DNA of 64,000 nt from Phymatolithon calcareum (GCA_977006965.1 OZ345373.1:682001-746000); one strand, 5' to 3'. Counted from the first letter of the stretch, positions 51,873 to 63,136 are shown. Made by a program: numbers and translations. Notes: a model not told the origin generated them from the letters alone.

Positions 51873-53182
51873 CAGGGGTAGTGCCAATTCCATTGCTCGA
51901 CATTGCTGTTTGTCGCGCAATTAAACAATTCAATTGCTCACTACGGTTAGTCAGCAATTCGGATTGCAATTTGAATACTTCCCGCAATAGTCAAGTTAAT
52001 TGTTTATTCATGCCTCTTCTCCTAGGCATAAGCGCACCCCTAGTTTCTTTCAGTTCTCCAGAGATACGCCGTTCAACGAGTTCCACTAGCGCAAACAGTA
52101 CCTTCTTAAACGTATTCGTGCAAAAGACTTGGTCGTGCTTCGAGAATTCACGAACTTCTCCATCGGTGACGAAACTGATCGGCAATGACTTGAATATGAT
52201 GAATCGCAGATAGCTATCCATCACCTTCTCACGTTCGGTGAGCTTCATGACAATAGGGGTCTTGAAACTGAATGAAGTTCCGGAGCCCAGATTACGATTT
52301 CTCGTAGCATGGTACACTTCCAGAAGATGATCCTCACGGCCACCACCGATGCAACGCTCCAGGTAATTGTACGGATTCGAAAAACCAGTACCCTTCTCGA
52401 AACAAAATTCGCTTCCTTCAGTGCATTTATCGCCCTTGGGACAGAGGTAGACGCAAAACATCACTTTTCGTCTTGTTCGACCTGATTGACGTGAATGGAT
52501 ATCTCGAGGCTGTTCGCGAAGGAGTTGCATTAGCTGCTGTACAACTTGTTTCTGCTTCGGTTTCGGAATAGGTAGTACCATGATTGGAAGAGCGAAATTT
52601 GTTTAGGTGTTGTCGAGTGGGTCTGGTAGTGTGCTTTGGATAAATGTACGACTTCACTTTTTATATTGACTCTTCTATCTGTCTTTTCAGAAACGGCACT
52701 CTAGACACGCATACCGTTATACTTGAACGGATGAATGAATTCAGCAATCCATGTGATCGTTCTGTTGTAGTGGTCTACGCAGACCACTACAACAGAACGA
52801 TCACATGGATGGTTGAATTCAGGAACGCTGGAACTGTATACAGTACGTAGAATTTTACGTACCTAACACTGGGGGAGCACGGCAACATTTTGGCCCGATA
52901 GTTATTTAGTTGATTTGGGCCAAAATGGTGCTGTGCTCCCCCGGTGAACGCTTATACTGGCCCGAGTTATATAATAAAATTAGATGCTACCGTCAACCAA
53001 TTACCACGTACTACGCATGATACATTTGAAGTGATCCTTTTTTCCGACAACTCTGCTCTTGCTGAACTATACACTTTCGTACAACCTACCTACCAGCAAT
53101 TCGAATTGCAATTCTTCATCAGAACCCAATTTGGGTCGAATTGCTACGAATTGCAATAGCAATGGATTGCGCACGACCCCTG
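51873..53182 (-). mobile_element. hAT element copy 2 (non-autonomous, 1310 bp)
   Basis: The plus-strand left end CAGGGGTAGTGCCAATTCC and the minus-strand right end CAGGGGTCGTGCGCAATCC are inverted repeats. GATGTGTT is duplicated at 51865-51872 and 53183-53190, the 8-bp duplication diagnostic of the hAT superfamily. The element is nearly identical to copy 1 at 624-1943 in reverse orientation. Confidence 0.95.
51991..52581 (-). CDS. hAT transposase N-terminal DNA-binding domain only, copy 2 (196 aa)
   Basis: This is the counterpart of the frame at 1235-1825, with the same length and about two amino-acid differences (CPKGDKC for CPKGDQC; ETRGALM for ETSGALM). The zinc module, basic tail and missing catalytic core are as described there. 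That the frame stayed open in both copies fits either very recent transposition or selection for the short protein. Confidence 0.65.
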   Translation of the reverse strand: MVLPIPKPKQKQVVQQLMQLLREQPRDIHSRQSGRTRRKVMFCVYLCPKGDKCTEGSEFCFEKGTGFSNPYNYLERCIGGGREDHLLEVYHATRNRNLGSGTSFSFKTPIVMKLTEREKVMDSYLRFIIFKSLPISFVTDGEVREFSKHDQVFCTNTFKKVLFALVELVERRISGELKETRGALMPRRRGMNKQLT

Positions 53183-53429
53183 GATGTGTTCTGCACCGAT
53201 CTTTTGACGTGTTTAAACTCACCACCAACGATGTGTGCGCTAAGCACTACCGAGTTTCGCCGCCAAACGCAAACAGTACTACTTGTAGTCTTCAACTTCC
53301 TGGGCCTTGGAGAGAGGCCCAAGTGCTTATTATTTTACCGTGGTTTTTCCGTTGGCGACAGGGAGGGATTACAGTAGATCATACGTGAAAAGAAGACAAG
53401 GGTGTAATGAAGGGAAAAGTCCAAATATT

Positions 53430-53756
53430 CTGGCCGTCGTCGTGGACTCGCAGATTGTGGAACCACTGTGTTTTCTTCTTCTGTCTAGAGTTCCTTTGTG
53501 GAGAAAATCCATTCTGGCGAAGTACTTTGGGACTGGTGCTGTGGTTAGCTTATCGTGTTGCAGCGCATACTACGGTCTATGAAGATGGACCAAGAAACGG
53601 AATGTGAATGCAAAAGACTTACTCGGGCCCTGACAGGGAGAGAAATTCGGATTAAGGAGATAATAGAAGGCTAGTAGAGAGATGAGTAAGGAAACCAGCG
53701 AGAAGCTGCCCTGTTACTCAATTTGAGGTTTTGGGAGCTTTTTAAAATAAATCAAC
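53430..53756 (+). mobile_element. LINE E, short 3' fragment
   Basis: The stretch encodes VPLWRKSILAKYFGTGAVVS, matching the C-terminal end of LINE B (APLWRKSVLAKYFGHGAVVE). Its 3' untranslated part (TGAGGTTTTGGGAGCTTTTT to AAATAAATCAACATATA) matches that of LINE B at 60116-60310. The left end is decayed. Confidence 0.8.
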
Positions 53757-54028
53757 ATATATCCCTCTCCTGGAATGGAATCGAATTTCGAGCGGCAGGC
53801 AAAGAAGAAAGAGCACTTTCCTAATTACGTATCAGAAATAAAGACCTGCAGTAATTGAAGTAGAAGATGATTCAGCAATAGAACATTGTCTTGCGAGCCC
53901 CATCTGGGATAAAACAGTTTATGTGATTGCAGACGTTTATTGCAATTTGCAGCTTTAGAATTGTGATTCAATTTAGCCACACGGGAAGCTGCCTTGTACG
54001 TCAGTAAGTAGCGTTTTTTCGTCTCAGA

Positions 54029-54210
54029 TTACATCAGTACTCCCTCTCCCGACTCGCGCTAATTATGCTCCAAAGTCCTAAGACCATGCAACGATTCACA
54101 TTTTTACTATTGGAAATTGTTACATCAGTATTCACTCTCCCGACTTGCGCTAATTACACTCCAAAGTCCTAAGACCGCGCAACGATTCACATTATTACTG
54201 TTGAAAATTG
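54029..54210. repeat. Tandem 91-bp duplication over a gene's 3' end
   Basis: Units 54029-54119 and 54120-54210 are direct repeats with about 10 differences (both contain TACATCAGTA, CTCCAAAGTCCTAAGACC and CAACGATTCACAT). The right unit includes the last codons and stop of the minus-strand gene ending at 54187. Confidence 0.9.
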
Positions 54211-55731
54211 TTCATACAACATAGGCTCGCCGCCTGAGAAAGAGACTCGTCCTTCGTTGTCAGATACACACGTGATACACAGCTCAGGCCAATCGCCAAC
54301 CGCACAAGTCGTGCAACCTCGACGTTTGCAATCAGCAACCCTACTAATTTGAAGCATGTCTCCCGTGTCGACGGGCATAGGAACATTCCTAGGACCCGAA
54401 TATGATCCAAAAATGAGCAGCAGAAAAACGGCAACGAATATTCCAACACTCCCTATTATGAACAATGCATTCAAGGTGGCCAGCTCAACTCCAGTCTCCT
54501 TGTCAACGCTCTCAATAGCGCTATTTCCAGAAACCATACCCAGCAAGGCCCACAACATCCGCTCCTTGAAATGCTCCAAGAAAATGTTCTCGCTCTGTCC
54601 AAGACTATTCAGGTAGTCATTCAACAGCTTCGTATCCATACGCAGCAATTGATACAGTGCAACGTCCCGCGAGTAAATGGAACTCCGTTCGATACCAAAC
54701 ATGGTCTTGTGGTAAATCCTGGTTGCAACGATGTGTCCGTTGCTTTCGTTCTTCAGACTTGGATAGATGTGCAGCACCACATCCACGAAAGCTCCATGTA
54801 TTTCTTCAAGAAAGAAAAACAGGTCAAAATTGCCAGCGGCAGAGACGCAAAATGTGGGTTCATACGTCATGTAGTTGCTCCGTGTGAGGTTGAAATGCTT
54901 CACGATGCAATCCAATGTATAGCTTCTTGGGTCAGGATAGATAGTGGGTCCTTGTCCGATTTCTCGAACGCCTTTGGCGAAATAAAACTCTTTAGAAGCG
55001 CCGCGGAATTTGGCACCGACTTTCGTCACTTTTCCAACGATAAATAACTTCGGCAGATCAGCGAGCTCTGTAGAGGCGTTCACGTGTTTTGGGCCATCAA
55101 AAAAGTGATCGCATTTCCTTCCCGTCGTTGAAATGCCGCATATCGACACACTCCTCGATTGCACGTCAGCGCTTCTCACCTGAACGACTTCAGAGACACC
55201 TTGTAGACTTCGAACCCTTCGTTTCAAAAGTAGAGAGCTTTGATCATCGACATATGAGTAGTCTTGCGGTGCAAGGTAGAGCGGGGTAAGGGCCGAGACC
55301 GGCATCTCGTTGCGGGCAACTGCCACCACTAGGGCCTTGTGCTTTTGAATGTCTGTAACATTGGCGGAGATCGACTTGAAGCTTCCTCGGGAACCAATGC
55401 CGTACTCAGTGGCAAGAAGGGAGCCCAACAAGAACACGTTCACTAGCACAAGTGCGACACGGGATATGGGCTTCAAGTTAACTTGACGAGAGCCGACGCT
55501 AACCGTTGAGCCAGTGCGGTAAACCATGATGGATGCTGGTGTTGCTCGGCCGATTTCCGAACTGAAGATGGTGACTTCACTGTCTTCTACTTCTACCATC
55601 CTGTGGCACGTACAACGCACGTATCTTGTCCATAATGGAGCGATTACGAGGGAGACGACGGACTCAAGAAGGAGAAATTTAACAGCGTTCCACAAATTGA
55701 CGGAGAATGGAAGGTTTATCAAGTTTCGCAT
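54187..55731 (-). CDS. Membrane protein paralog 1, unknown family (514 aa)
   Basis: There are three hydrophobic segments: near residues 15-36 (WNAVKFLLLESVVSLVIAPL), near 90-110 (VALVLVNVFLLGSLLATEYG) and near 430-455 (LFIIGSVGIFVAVFLLLIFG). Between the second and third lies a domain of about 320 residues with several N-glycosylation sequons (NVT, NAS, NLT, NES) and paired Cys, probably lumenal or extracellular. A conserved WALLGMVSGNSAIE lies just before the last membrane segment. The tail has Cys-rich CKRRGCTTC. The paralog starting at 56853 shares this plan and that motif. I do not recognise the family. The gene's 3' end lies in a 91-bp tandem duplication. Confidence 0.75.
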   Translation of the reverse strand: MRNLINLPFSVNLWNAVKFLLLESVVSLVIAPLWTRYVRCTCHRMVEVEDSEVTIFSSEIGRATPASIMVYRTGSTVSVGSRQVNLKPISRVALVLVNVFLLGSLLATEYGIGSRGSFKSISANVTDIQKHKALVVAVARNEMPVSALTPLYLAPQDYSYVDDQSSLLLKRRVRSLQGVSEVVQVRSADVQSRSVSICGISTTGRKCDHFFDGPKHVNASTELADLPKLFIVGKVTKVGAKFRGASKEFYFAKGVREIGQGPTIYPDPRSYTLDCIVKHFNLTRSNYMTYEPTFCVSAAGNFDLFFFLEEIHGAFVDVVLHIYPSLKNESNGHIVATRIYHKTMFGIERSSIYSRDVALYQLLRMDTKLLNDYLNSLGQSENIFLEHFKERMLWALLGMVSGNSAIESVDKETGVELATLNALFIIGSVGIFVAVFLLLIFGSYSGPRNVPMPVDTGDMLQISRVADCKRRGCTTCAVGDWPELCITCVSDNEGRVSFSGGEPMLYEQFSTVIM

Positions 55732-56034
55732 GGTTTCGTTGCTCGCCTATAGTCAAGGAAGCTCTGATGTTTGTCGATACTCGTTCCTGCGAATGTGTAA
55801 ACTTTATTGCAGACAGATCTGATGGGAGATGTCTTAAGTTTATGGCATCGGAAAGTACTGCCGGAGAGACATTGTTGCTCGATTGCGACACAGGAATTCT
55901 TGCATAGCGCGCATTAAAATGCGTTATGCATGAGTTCCCTTCTAAATGGACTCATGTACTGTATCATGCATTGGTAATATAAAACAGAATCAAGTTTCAC
56001 AAATGCCTGTTGTTTGTAATCCTATATATCATAT
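55732..56034. other. Promoter side of paralog 1
   Basis: These 303 bp lie upstream of the minus-strand gene and end at LINE D. No gene is supported. A small inverted repeat (GCGCATTAAAATGCG) lies at 55907-55923. Confidence 0.5.
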
Positions 56035-56406
56035 ACATATTTTTTTTAGTAGTATTTATTAAACGCTCTCAGTAACACTCTTTAGACTGTAAGGGAGATG
56101 CGTTTCAGTTGCTACAGCCTTGTAGCATAGTATAACATTCATATATGCTTCTTCCGCAATCTTGTATATCGTGGCCCTAGCTGCAAAAACCCACATCGGA
56201 CGGATGTGGGAAAAGCTTAGAGTCCTCTATGCGCTCAGCGGCGATTCGAGCTCGCAATTCTTATCCTTTGTTTTTCTATTCCATGTCCTCGTAAAAGGCA
56301 CTGGTAAAGAAGAGTAGCTGGTCCAGTGCTTCTTCGGTCTTCTTGGTCTCTTCTCCGGTCAGCTGGTATCTCGCCAAAGACGTTTCAACCGTGTGCAATA
56401 GACTTG
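56035..56406 (-). mobile_element. LINE D, 5'-truncated 3' end
   Basis: Read on the minus strand it encodes YQLTGEETKKTEEALDQLLF and FYEDME before a stop, matching the end of LINE C (YRLTEEETSETEKALDKVLF and FYDDME). Then comes the same 3' untranslated sequence (AAACGCATCTCCCTTACAGT) and an A-rich tail. ATATCATAT at 56026-56034 and 56407-56415 is a plausible target duplication. It sits between the two paralogs. Confidence 0.85.
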
Positions 56407-56415
56407 ATATCATAT

Positions 56416-56852
56416 GTTAATTCTAATGATTTTTGAGGAAGTCGTTTCGGAAACGTCTCCCTCAAAGCTTGGTAGGAAAAAACAGTACCATGGTTTCTTG
56501 CCTACACGTCACTCAAAAAGAAGCGCATTGCGACATAGCATACATAGAAGCACAAGTGTACTCTCGATTGCAACCAATTTTTTAATATTTTGTAAAGCAC
56601 GGAGGTCGTAGAATGACAGCGTCGCCAGTTGGGGTAAAGAGGATTTTTCAGAAATCAAACAATCAGAAATGTCGTAGGGGAAATTGTAAACAAATCAGAC
56701 GTTTCTAGAATATCAAAATATAAATGACGTGGATTTTGGACCACGTGCAGTCTGTGCCACTGATTCCTCGTCCTTTTATTAAATCCGGGCACTGGCGATG
56801 TAAGAATCGGACCACTTCACCAAGTTGTGAACATCTCTCGTTTTCGGCCAAC
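56416..56852. other. Upstream side of paralog 2
   Basis: No gene is supported in these 437 bp. They should hold the promoter of paralog 2 if it is expressed. Confidence 0.5.
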
Positions 56853-58277
56853 ATGGTGCTACAATTGGACATGCGAATTTCGGTAAACTCATGGAACGTC
56901 ATCAAGTTCGTCCTCTTCCAGCTCCTCATCTCTCTCTGAATCGCTCGACTGTGGGAAGCTTTTGTTCGTAATCGCACATATCGCATAGTCTATAACGGTG
57001 GCATTGCCAAGCTCTTCACATCGGGAATCGGCAGACTGTCGCCCGCGCAAGTAATGGTATCCCGCTCCCGACGTACCGTCAACTCAAAGCTCATCCTTCT
57101 TATCGTCAATGTCTCACTGCTAATCTCGCTCCTTTTGGCTGAGTACGGAAGCATATCGACGCCAGTTTTTCATGAACGCACCGCAAACACAACCAAAATT
57201 TCACGTCACAGCAATTTGGTTAGCGAGGTACTTGGGAAAAAGCGAAATGTTAGTGGTCTGTATCCGATGAAGTTGTCTCTCGGCGATTACAAGTATCATG
57301 CCTCAAGATCTCGCATTTTGCTCAACGTCAGAGTGCGTAACAGTACTTCCAATTCGTTTCTCCCCACGAAATCGACGCCCCAGTCTGTTGTCAAGCTATG
57401 CGGAATGCTGTCACCATCGTGTGAAAGCTCGTTTGCCAATGCAAAGCTTGGCAAGCTGTCGGGGGTTTTCGAGGTTGAAGCCGGGCAAACGCTACAAGAA
57501 CTGTTTTTGAGTCGGAATGCAGAATTAGCTGATTACAACATTTCAACGTCTATCAGACAAGTGGGTTGGATAGATTCAAACAAAAATCGATCCATCAGCT
57601 TACCAAAGGCAAAAGTTCTGGAAAATATCTCCTGCATTTTTCGTGCACATGCAAATTTGTTGGACGATTCCGCTCGCCAGCTTCTGCATTGCGCGCTGGA
57701 GCGCGGCGAATACCTCAACTTCTTCGCATTCCGGGAACCAAAGGACGACGTGTACGATATTCTTTATTCTGCACAGCCGAGGTTAAAGAACAGGACTGAT
57801 GTACAGTACTCTATCTCGGCGCTCTATGAGCACAGCGTATTCGGAGTGGAAAAACGCTTCGTTCCGTCCACAACGGTCGCCCTATTGCAGATTCTACACT
57901 ATCCAAATATCTTGCGCAGCTTTACTGGGACAGACCGCACTCTGCTTCAGGTACTGAAGGAGCAGAATGTATGGGCGCTCCTCGGTATGGTGTCCGGAAA
58001 TAGCGCAATCGAACAAGTCATTCTCAAGACCACTGGGGTGAATGCTGCTGTCAACGAGAAGTTTATTATCGGTTTTTGTATGATTTTACTCATTTGCCTC
58101 ATTCTGCTTGCTTTCAACTGCGCTGAGCGCTGCAGGGGAAAGCCAAAACTCAATCTTCCTGTGGCTGATGCTGAGCTATTGCGCTATATTCGGGAAATCG
58201 AAAACATTGGGAAAGACAATGGCGAAAAACGGTTACATTCGCCTCCGTTGTGCAAAAGAAGATGTGGATCGAACTAG
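56853..58277 (+). pseudogene. Membrane protein paralog 2 with an in-frame TGA
   Basis: Alignment with paralog 1 extends upstream of the open ATG at 57054, in the same phase, to an ATG at 56853: ISVNSWNVIKFVLF matches FSVNLWNAVKFLLL. The codon after LISL is TGA (56937-56939), where paralog 1 has Val. Downstream the phase is open: a membrane segment (LILLIVNVSLLISLLLAEYG), a domain of about 290 residues with sequons, the shared WALLGMVSGNSAIE, a second membrane segment (IIGFCMILLICLILLAF) and CKRRCG near the end. Either the gene has lost its first membrane segment by a single nonsense change and now starts at 57054 (407 aa), or it is a young pseudogene. Confidence 0.75.
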
Positions 58278-60099
58278 TCCAGAAATATAAATCCTTTCAG
58301 ATCCTTGAGCAAAATTTACTGGACATAAAGCTCTATCAATTGGCCAGGAGTTTTCATTGAAACGCTTGTTTCGCGCAGAAACTCGTGTCTAACGGAGCTG
58401 TGCATCAATTACAAGTTTTCTGACCAATACGTTTGTGGGGTTGCAAAGAGGAATCCAGAATAGACGCTAGAGGTGGACGACAGGCAGAGAAGGAGCGCTT
58501 TCCTAACGCCATGTCGTATTCAAAGTAGATGATAACTCAGGACTACAGCGCTGCCTTTCGAGCCTCATCGCGGAGAAAGCCGTTTAAAAAGAAGTTACAA
58601 ACATATCTGCTGACGATTTCGCCACCTTTTCGAATTTTTGAATGCATTATTTCTAAAAGGCTCACGGTCTTATTGGCCATGAAGGCAGGTGTCCTCCCTT
58701 GTCCCGTGAAAAAAGAAGTTCCACCCTTCCTCCGACTCCAGAAAGCGAATTGCAGGCTCCTGTGCACCCACTGCCTAATCCATCACTTCCCATACCCCCA
58801 TAAAGAAAAGAAGAGATGAGAAGACAGCACACTCGGTGACGCGTTAAAAGATATAATAATCCTCGTGCCCAGAAAATCCCACTCCGAGCAATAAGAAACC
58901 AGATTTGCAAAGCGCGGTCGACTCTAGCACCATGCTCTTTCTCACGCTGAGACAGCGCGAAAGAACTCGTGATTGGCTCAAGGGATGTCGACGCGATAAC
59001 TTCGCTGTCCGTAAGCTGGCATCAAGGGATATCGATTGCAGTGACCCTTCCTGGGCACCGCTATCCCTGCCAGTAGACGACTCTTCCGTGTGGGTGCCAG
59101 AAGGTCCACGCAGAAGATAGGCCTACCGGAGGTACTGGTAAGCCGTAATCCAATCAAGGTGTTGGTTTCTGCATATCTTGTGATTACCAGAACACTGGAG
59201 TCTTTCTCCTGCCCTTGCTACATTGCTAATCGAGCTGATTACTACTTAAGCACAATAAAGGCAGTGCCATCGGAAACGAGCAACCGCTTGGCGACCTAGC
59301 CTCTCAAACTCTCCTGTTCCCAACGATACCATTGTTCCCACCTTTTCTTTCACCCTGGCACGCCGTGAGGCTTTACACGACGCAATCCTAGAGATCTGCT
59401 CCAAGAACGTGAAGAACAAATATAGGATACGTGACTTAGCGCTATAAATAGCCTCTCAGGTGCTAAAAAGACGACGAGATTTTCAATTAAACTCACATGC
59501 ATCTATCCTCACAGCCTTACAAGTATACGGGCAAGGATTCCTCAATTGCTGATTTGCTTATACCAGCTCAGGTTCCGTGTTTAGACTTTGGAGATGAACC
59601 TCGACGTCCGGCATGGAATTAGTTGCTTTCACCTTGGCATCGGCAAGTATAGGTGTTGGTTTTTAGCTCTTCCTGCTCTGCACTCGCTTAGCTTGCGGTA
59701 GGTCAGGCTGCCTTTTATAGTTTTCCTGTAGATTTGTGACGTATTAAATTACGTGGCATCTCGTTTGGGATTCGGTTATCTATTCAGCAACTATAGCCCT
59801 ATCGTAGTGTGTGCTGTCCAAATGGTCCCTAGGTCAGAAACCAGGAGCTTAAAAATTACATGGGAAATCTTGCATGTAACCTAAAGTAGAATCAAGGCGT
59901 CTTCGTGCGATGCGCAATTGTCTATAGCTTCTTTTAATAGCGCCTTGTTTCCCTAATCTTTATATCTTAGTGTTTGCAGTTAAAAAAGTACTTCATCATT
60001 TTCCATTATATTAATAATGTTCTTGCTGAATATAAGACGAGGAACGAGAAGGGACAGTAACACTAGCGAGACAGGAACTCGAAGTCGGCACAAGTACAG
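58278..60099. other. Intergenic stretch with possible coding remnants
   Basis: Near 58920-59120 a frame reads FLTLRQRERTRDWLKGCRRD and near 59335-59440 another reads FSFTLARREALHDAILEICS; both look coding-like but are short and unassigned. The stretch 58456-58540 resembles 53775-53880 (GGCAGGCAAAGAAG-like, CGCTTTCCTAA). No gene is supported. Confidence 0.4.
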
Positions 60100-60334
60100 T
60101 CCGCGCATGAGGGGGTTATATGTTGATTTATTTTAGAAGCTCCCAAAACCTCAATTTGATTAACAGGGCAGCTTCTCGCTATCTTCCACATTCATCTCTC
60201 TACTAGCCTCCTAATATCTCCTTAATCCGAGTTTATCTCCCTGTGAGGGCTCGAGTGAGTCGTTCGCATTCGTATTCTGTTTCTTGGTCCATCTTCATGC
60301 ACCGTAGTGTGCGTTGGAGCACAACGAGCTCAAC

Positions 60335-61118
60335 AATGCGGAAGACAGAAGACTAGTTCTAGCGTTACGAATGCTTGAACGAGCCAGAACAAGGAAAATG
60401 GGCTTGCTCGCAGTCCCAAGAGAGGAAAGAGACGTTGAGGAATTGCAATGGGTGTGTCGTGACATATCATCAATGTTACATCACGACCTATTCGAGACGG
60501 CACTAACCTATCTTAAGCAGCGAGTTTCAGCAAAATCGTTGAGGGACCTGCTCTTTAAAGACGAAGGAGAAGGCTTGGAGGCGAGCAGAAAGAGGAAAAT
60601 TCCTTATGATATTCCCGGGTCTACTCCCGCCATCATCAGACTACCGAAAGCACGTCACCGCCAATTGGCGATTAAATGGGCATTCGGACGTTTTCCCCCA
60701 TTGAGTACCACTCTTCTGGAAGACAAATTCGGTGAAATCGTACCAACTCTCATGAACAAGCTCGAAGTGTACCTTCAAAGATATCGACTAACAGAAGAGG
60801 AGACTAGTGAGACTGAAAAGGCACTTGACAAAGTACTATTCTTCACAATCGTCTTTTATGACGACATGGAATAGACCGAGGCAAAATAGAACGGCGACGC
60901 TGAGATTCCTAGGAACAGGACAAGTGGACTCTAAGCTTTTCCCTCCACTGGAGGAGGGTTTTTGCAGCTAGGGCTACGATGATAGCAACGAGCTTTTGCG
61001 GGCTTTAACAGAGTAACGGAGCTACCAAGGTAGTAGCATCTGAAACGCATCTCCCTTACAGTCTTATGAGTGTTTCTGAGGGCGTTTAATAAATTCAAAA
61101 TTCAAAAAAAAAAAAAAA
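60335..61118 (+). mobile_element. LINE C, 5'-truncated, with A tail, nested in LINE B
   Basis: ACGAGCTCAAC at 60324-60334 and 61119-61129 is an 11-bp target duplication. The element holds the C-terminal part of a reverse transcriptase protein up to a TAG at about 60872 (block ARHRQLAIKWAFGRFPPLST shared with LINE A), an untranslated part and a tail of about 16 A ending at 61119. It belongs to the same 3' family as LINE D. Confidence 0.9.
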
Positions 61119-61129
61119 ACGAGCTCAAC

Positions 61130-62326
61130 CACAGCTCCGTGTCCAAAGTACTTCGCTAAAACTGATTTTCTCCACAAAGGAGCTCTGTTGAAAAGAAATC
61201 TCAGGCATCTCAACCGCGCCGTTCTGTCCCTTATAAGTAGCACTCCTGGTAGTTCATTCGGCTTGTCGACCGGGATTTTAACTGTCCGTCCCTCTTCTTC
61301 CAACGTCCATATTTTTGCAGCTTCCCGTATGCGTCCTCTTTTTGATACCGTACCTTCTTCTGCTTGTTTTAGAGCTTCTTTGAGGTGCTTCTCTTCTCTA
61401 AGATGTCCAATATCCTTTGACACATCTTCCAGGTCTTCTTCTCTTCCTTGGTATTCTTTTGCGAGCTCAAGGTACTTCTTCCGTCTTACCAGGCTTAAGG
61501 CGAACCTTTCAGCCTGGTGCGCTCTCCTCATCTGTGGGCTGGCGAGTCTGCAGAGCACTCGCATCCGCTCCCTTCGATGTTCGGCATATTTTCCGAAAAC
61601 ACACCTGAAGAAAAGACCTTCTGCTGCTTCGATTGCCGATAACAGACGTTTGGTGATCGGGGTCAGATGAATGGCATACTCCCATTTGGGGAGAATCAAT
61701 GATTTAAAAATCCTGATGCAAGTGGCTGGCTGGAACCCTCTGACGTTCTCGCCTATTTGGCGGAGTTTGCGTATACATCCCACCGCATTTCGAACTCTTG
61801 CAATTGCTGTATCGTCCGTGACTCCGTTGTTGTTCATACTGATCCCCAGGTATGAAAGTCTCCAGGCCTGGTGCAGCTCTCTTCCTGCAAGGAAATTTTT
61901 TTTCTTTGGGAGGCCTTTGTACTTAAGCACCTCACTCTTTCCTGGCTTTGTGTTCCAGTTCATGGAGTTCTCGCCTGCCCACTTCGTGGCTATGTCCAAT
62001 AGTTTTTGCAACCCTTTAGCATTCTTAGCCTGAAGAAGAACATCATCAGCAAATAATTGCGCTGGACGTTCAGACACGGTTCTTGGTATTTGGGCGGCGG
62101 CTTCGGCGAACGTATCCATGAATATATTGTATAGGCATGGACTGAGGGGGGACCCTTGGGGAACACCTCGGTCGATAATGTACCACGTTTTTGTTTCGTC
62201 TCCTGCCGACGTGATCCACGACGGTTTCAACAGGTAAGATACCATCCTTGTGATGTATGCCGGTAGCTTGCTCTTCAGTCGTTCAAGGAGGATATCCCTG
62301 GGGACGCTGTCATAAGCTGCAGCTAA
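61130..62326 (-). pseudogene. LINE B reverse transcriptase, C-terminal codons displaced
   Basis: The frame is open for about 400 codons: LAAAYDSV, YIIDRGVPQGSPLSPCLYNI, then the catalytic FADD in PAQLFADDVLLQAKN, then MNWNTKPGKSEVLKY. The rest has the thumb and C-terminal helices, to APLWRKSVLAKYFGHGAVVE. All RT catalytic residues visible here are intact, unlike LINE A. The 5' part including the endonuclease is missing by truncation, and the last codons lie beyond LINE C near 60240-60323. Confidence 0.9.
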
Positions 62327-62536
62327 TCCGCGCATGAGGAGCACCTCCGATACAGGAACTTGGGAGAAGTACCGGTGTTGAAGAAGCGGTAAGAGCTTTA
62401 CACTTATTCGTTCTGTGAGCGCTCCCTTTGTTTGGCACTGCAAGCAAACCAGGAAATGTCCATCATCTACAGACCAGTGACGGAGGAGTTCGGAAAACAG
62501 AATCCCGTACTCTACAAACTGATCATTACCGACAAC

Positions 62537-62848
62537 CTATCCGCATGCTGCAAGTGAGGTCTTGTCACGAGGGCTTGCCGCAATAGAATTTTTAGTGATT
62601 GGTGAGGACAGCGCAATAGATATAGCAATAAGAGTCATGGCGACTACGTTGCAATAAGAATTGAAATAGAAGATGGCGGGCACTATGAAGGCAATATGTA
62701 AAATCTGTATCATATTCAAGATATGCGTCTGTGAATAACACTTACTCTCTTTGCAATACGTATGGCAATAAGCTCGGACTCTTGCAATCGTGCTCCCATA
62801 GAAATCTACTGCAATATATTGCCAATGCAATATTTTGCATACCAGCAC
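62537..62848 (-). CDS. Hydrophobic frame in 1.6-kb repeat, copy 2 (103 aa)
   Basis: This is the counterpart of 38633-38944, of equal length with about ten amino-acid changes, mostly in the polar first half. Interpretation as for copy 1. Confidence 0.35.
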   Translation of the reverse strand: MLVCKILHWQYIAVDFYGSTIARVRAYCHTYCKESKCYSQTHILNMIQILHIAFIVPAIFYFNSYCNVVAMTLIAISIALSSPITKNSIAASPRDKTSLAACG

Positions 62849-63136
62849 TGCTACTAGCTCGGATTATGATTTAATTTTGCGAGCAGTTCGAACGTGCCGG
62901 AAGAGGCGTACTACGTCCCAACAACGAGATCGACCTCCTGTGCATAAATTGCATGCAACAGAGAACCAGAGCTGGCGACTATAGAAGCATTCATGCATCT
63001 GGAATAAAATAGAGAAACGTCTTTACTTCAAAGTACCATACCCTTCAGGAAGCACTCCACTGGGTAATTGGGACTCTTCACAGAAACAAACACAAGTAGA
63101 ACGATATTGTCGTCAGTGAAGCTTCGCTGCTCATCT

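Larger units (their letters stand above)
60113..62326 (-). mobile_element. LINE B, 5'-truncated, interrupted by LINE C
   Basis: TCCGCGCATGAGG lies on both sides (60100-60112 and 62327-62339), a 13-bp target duplication. The element starts in the reverse transcriptase (LAAAYDSVPRDIL) and ends in a 3' untranslated part that matches LINE E. LINE C interrupts the last codons. The 3' end has no long A tail; it ends AATAAATCAACATATAA. Confidence 0.9.
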
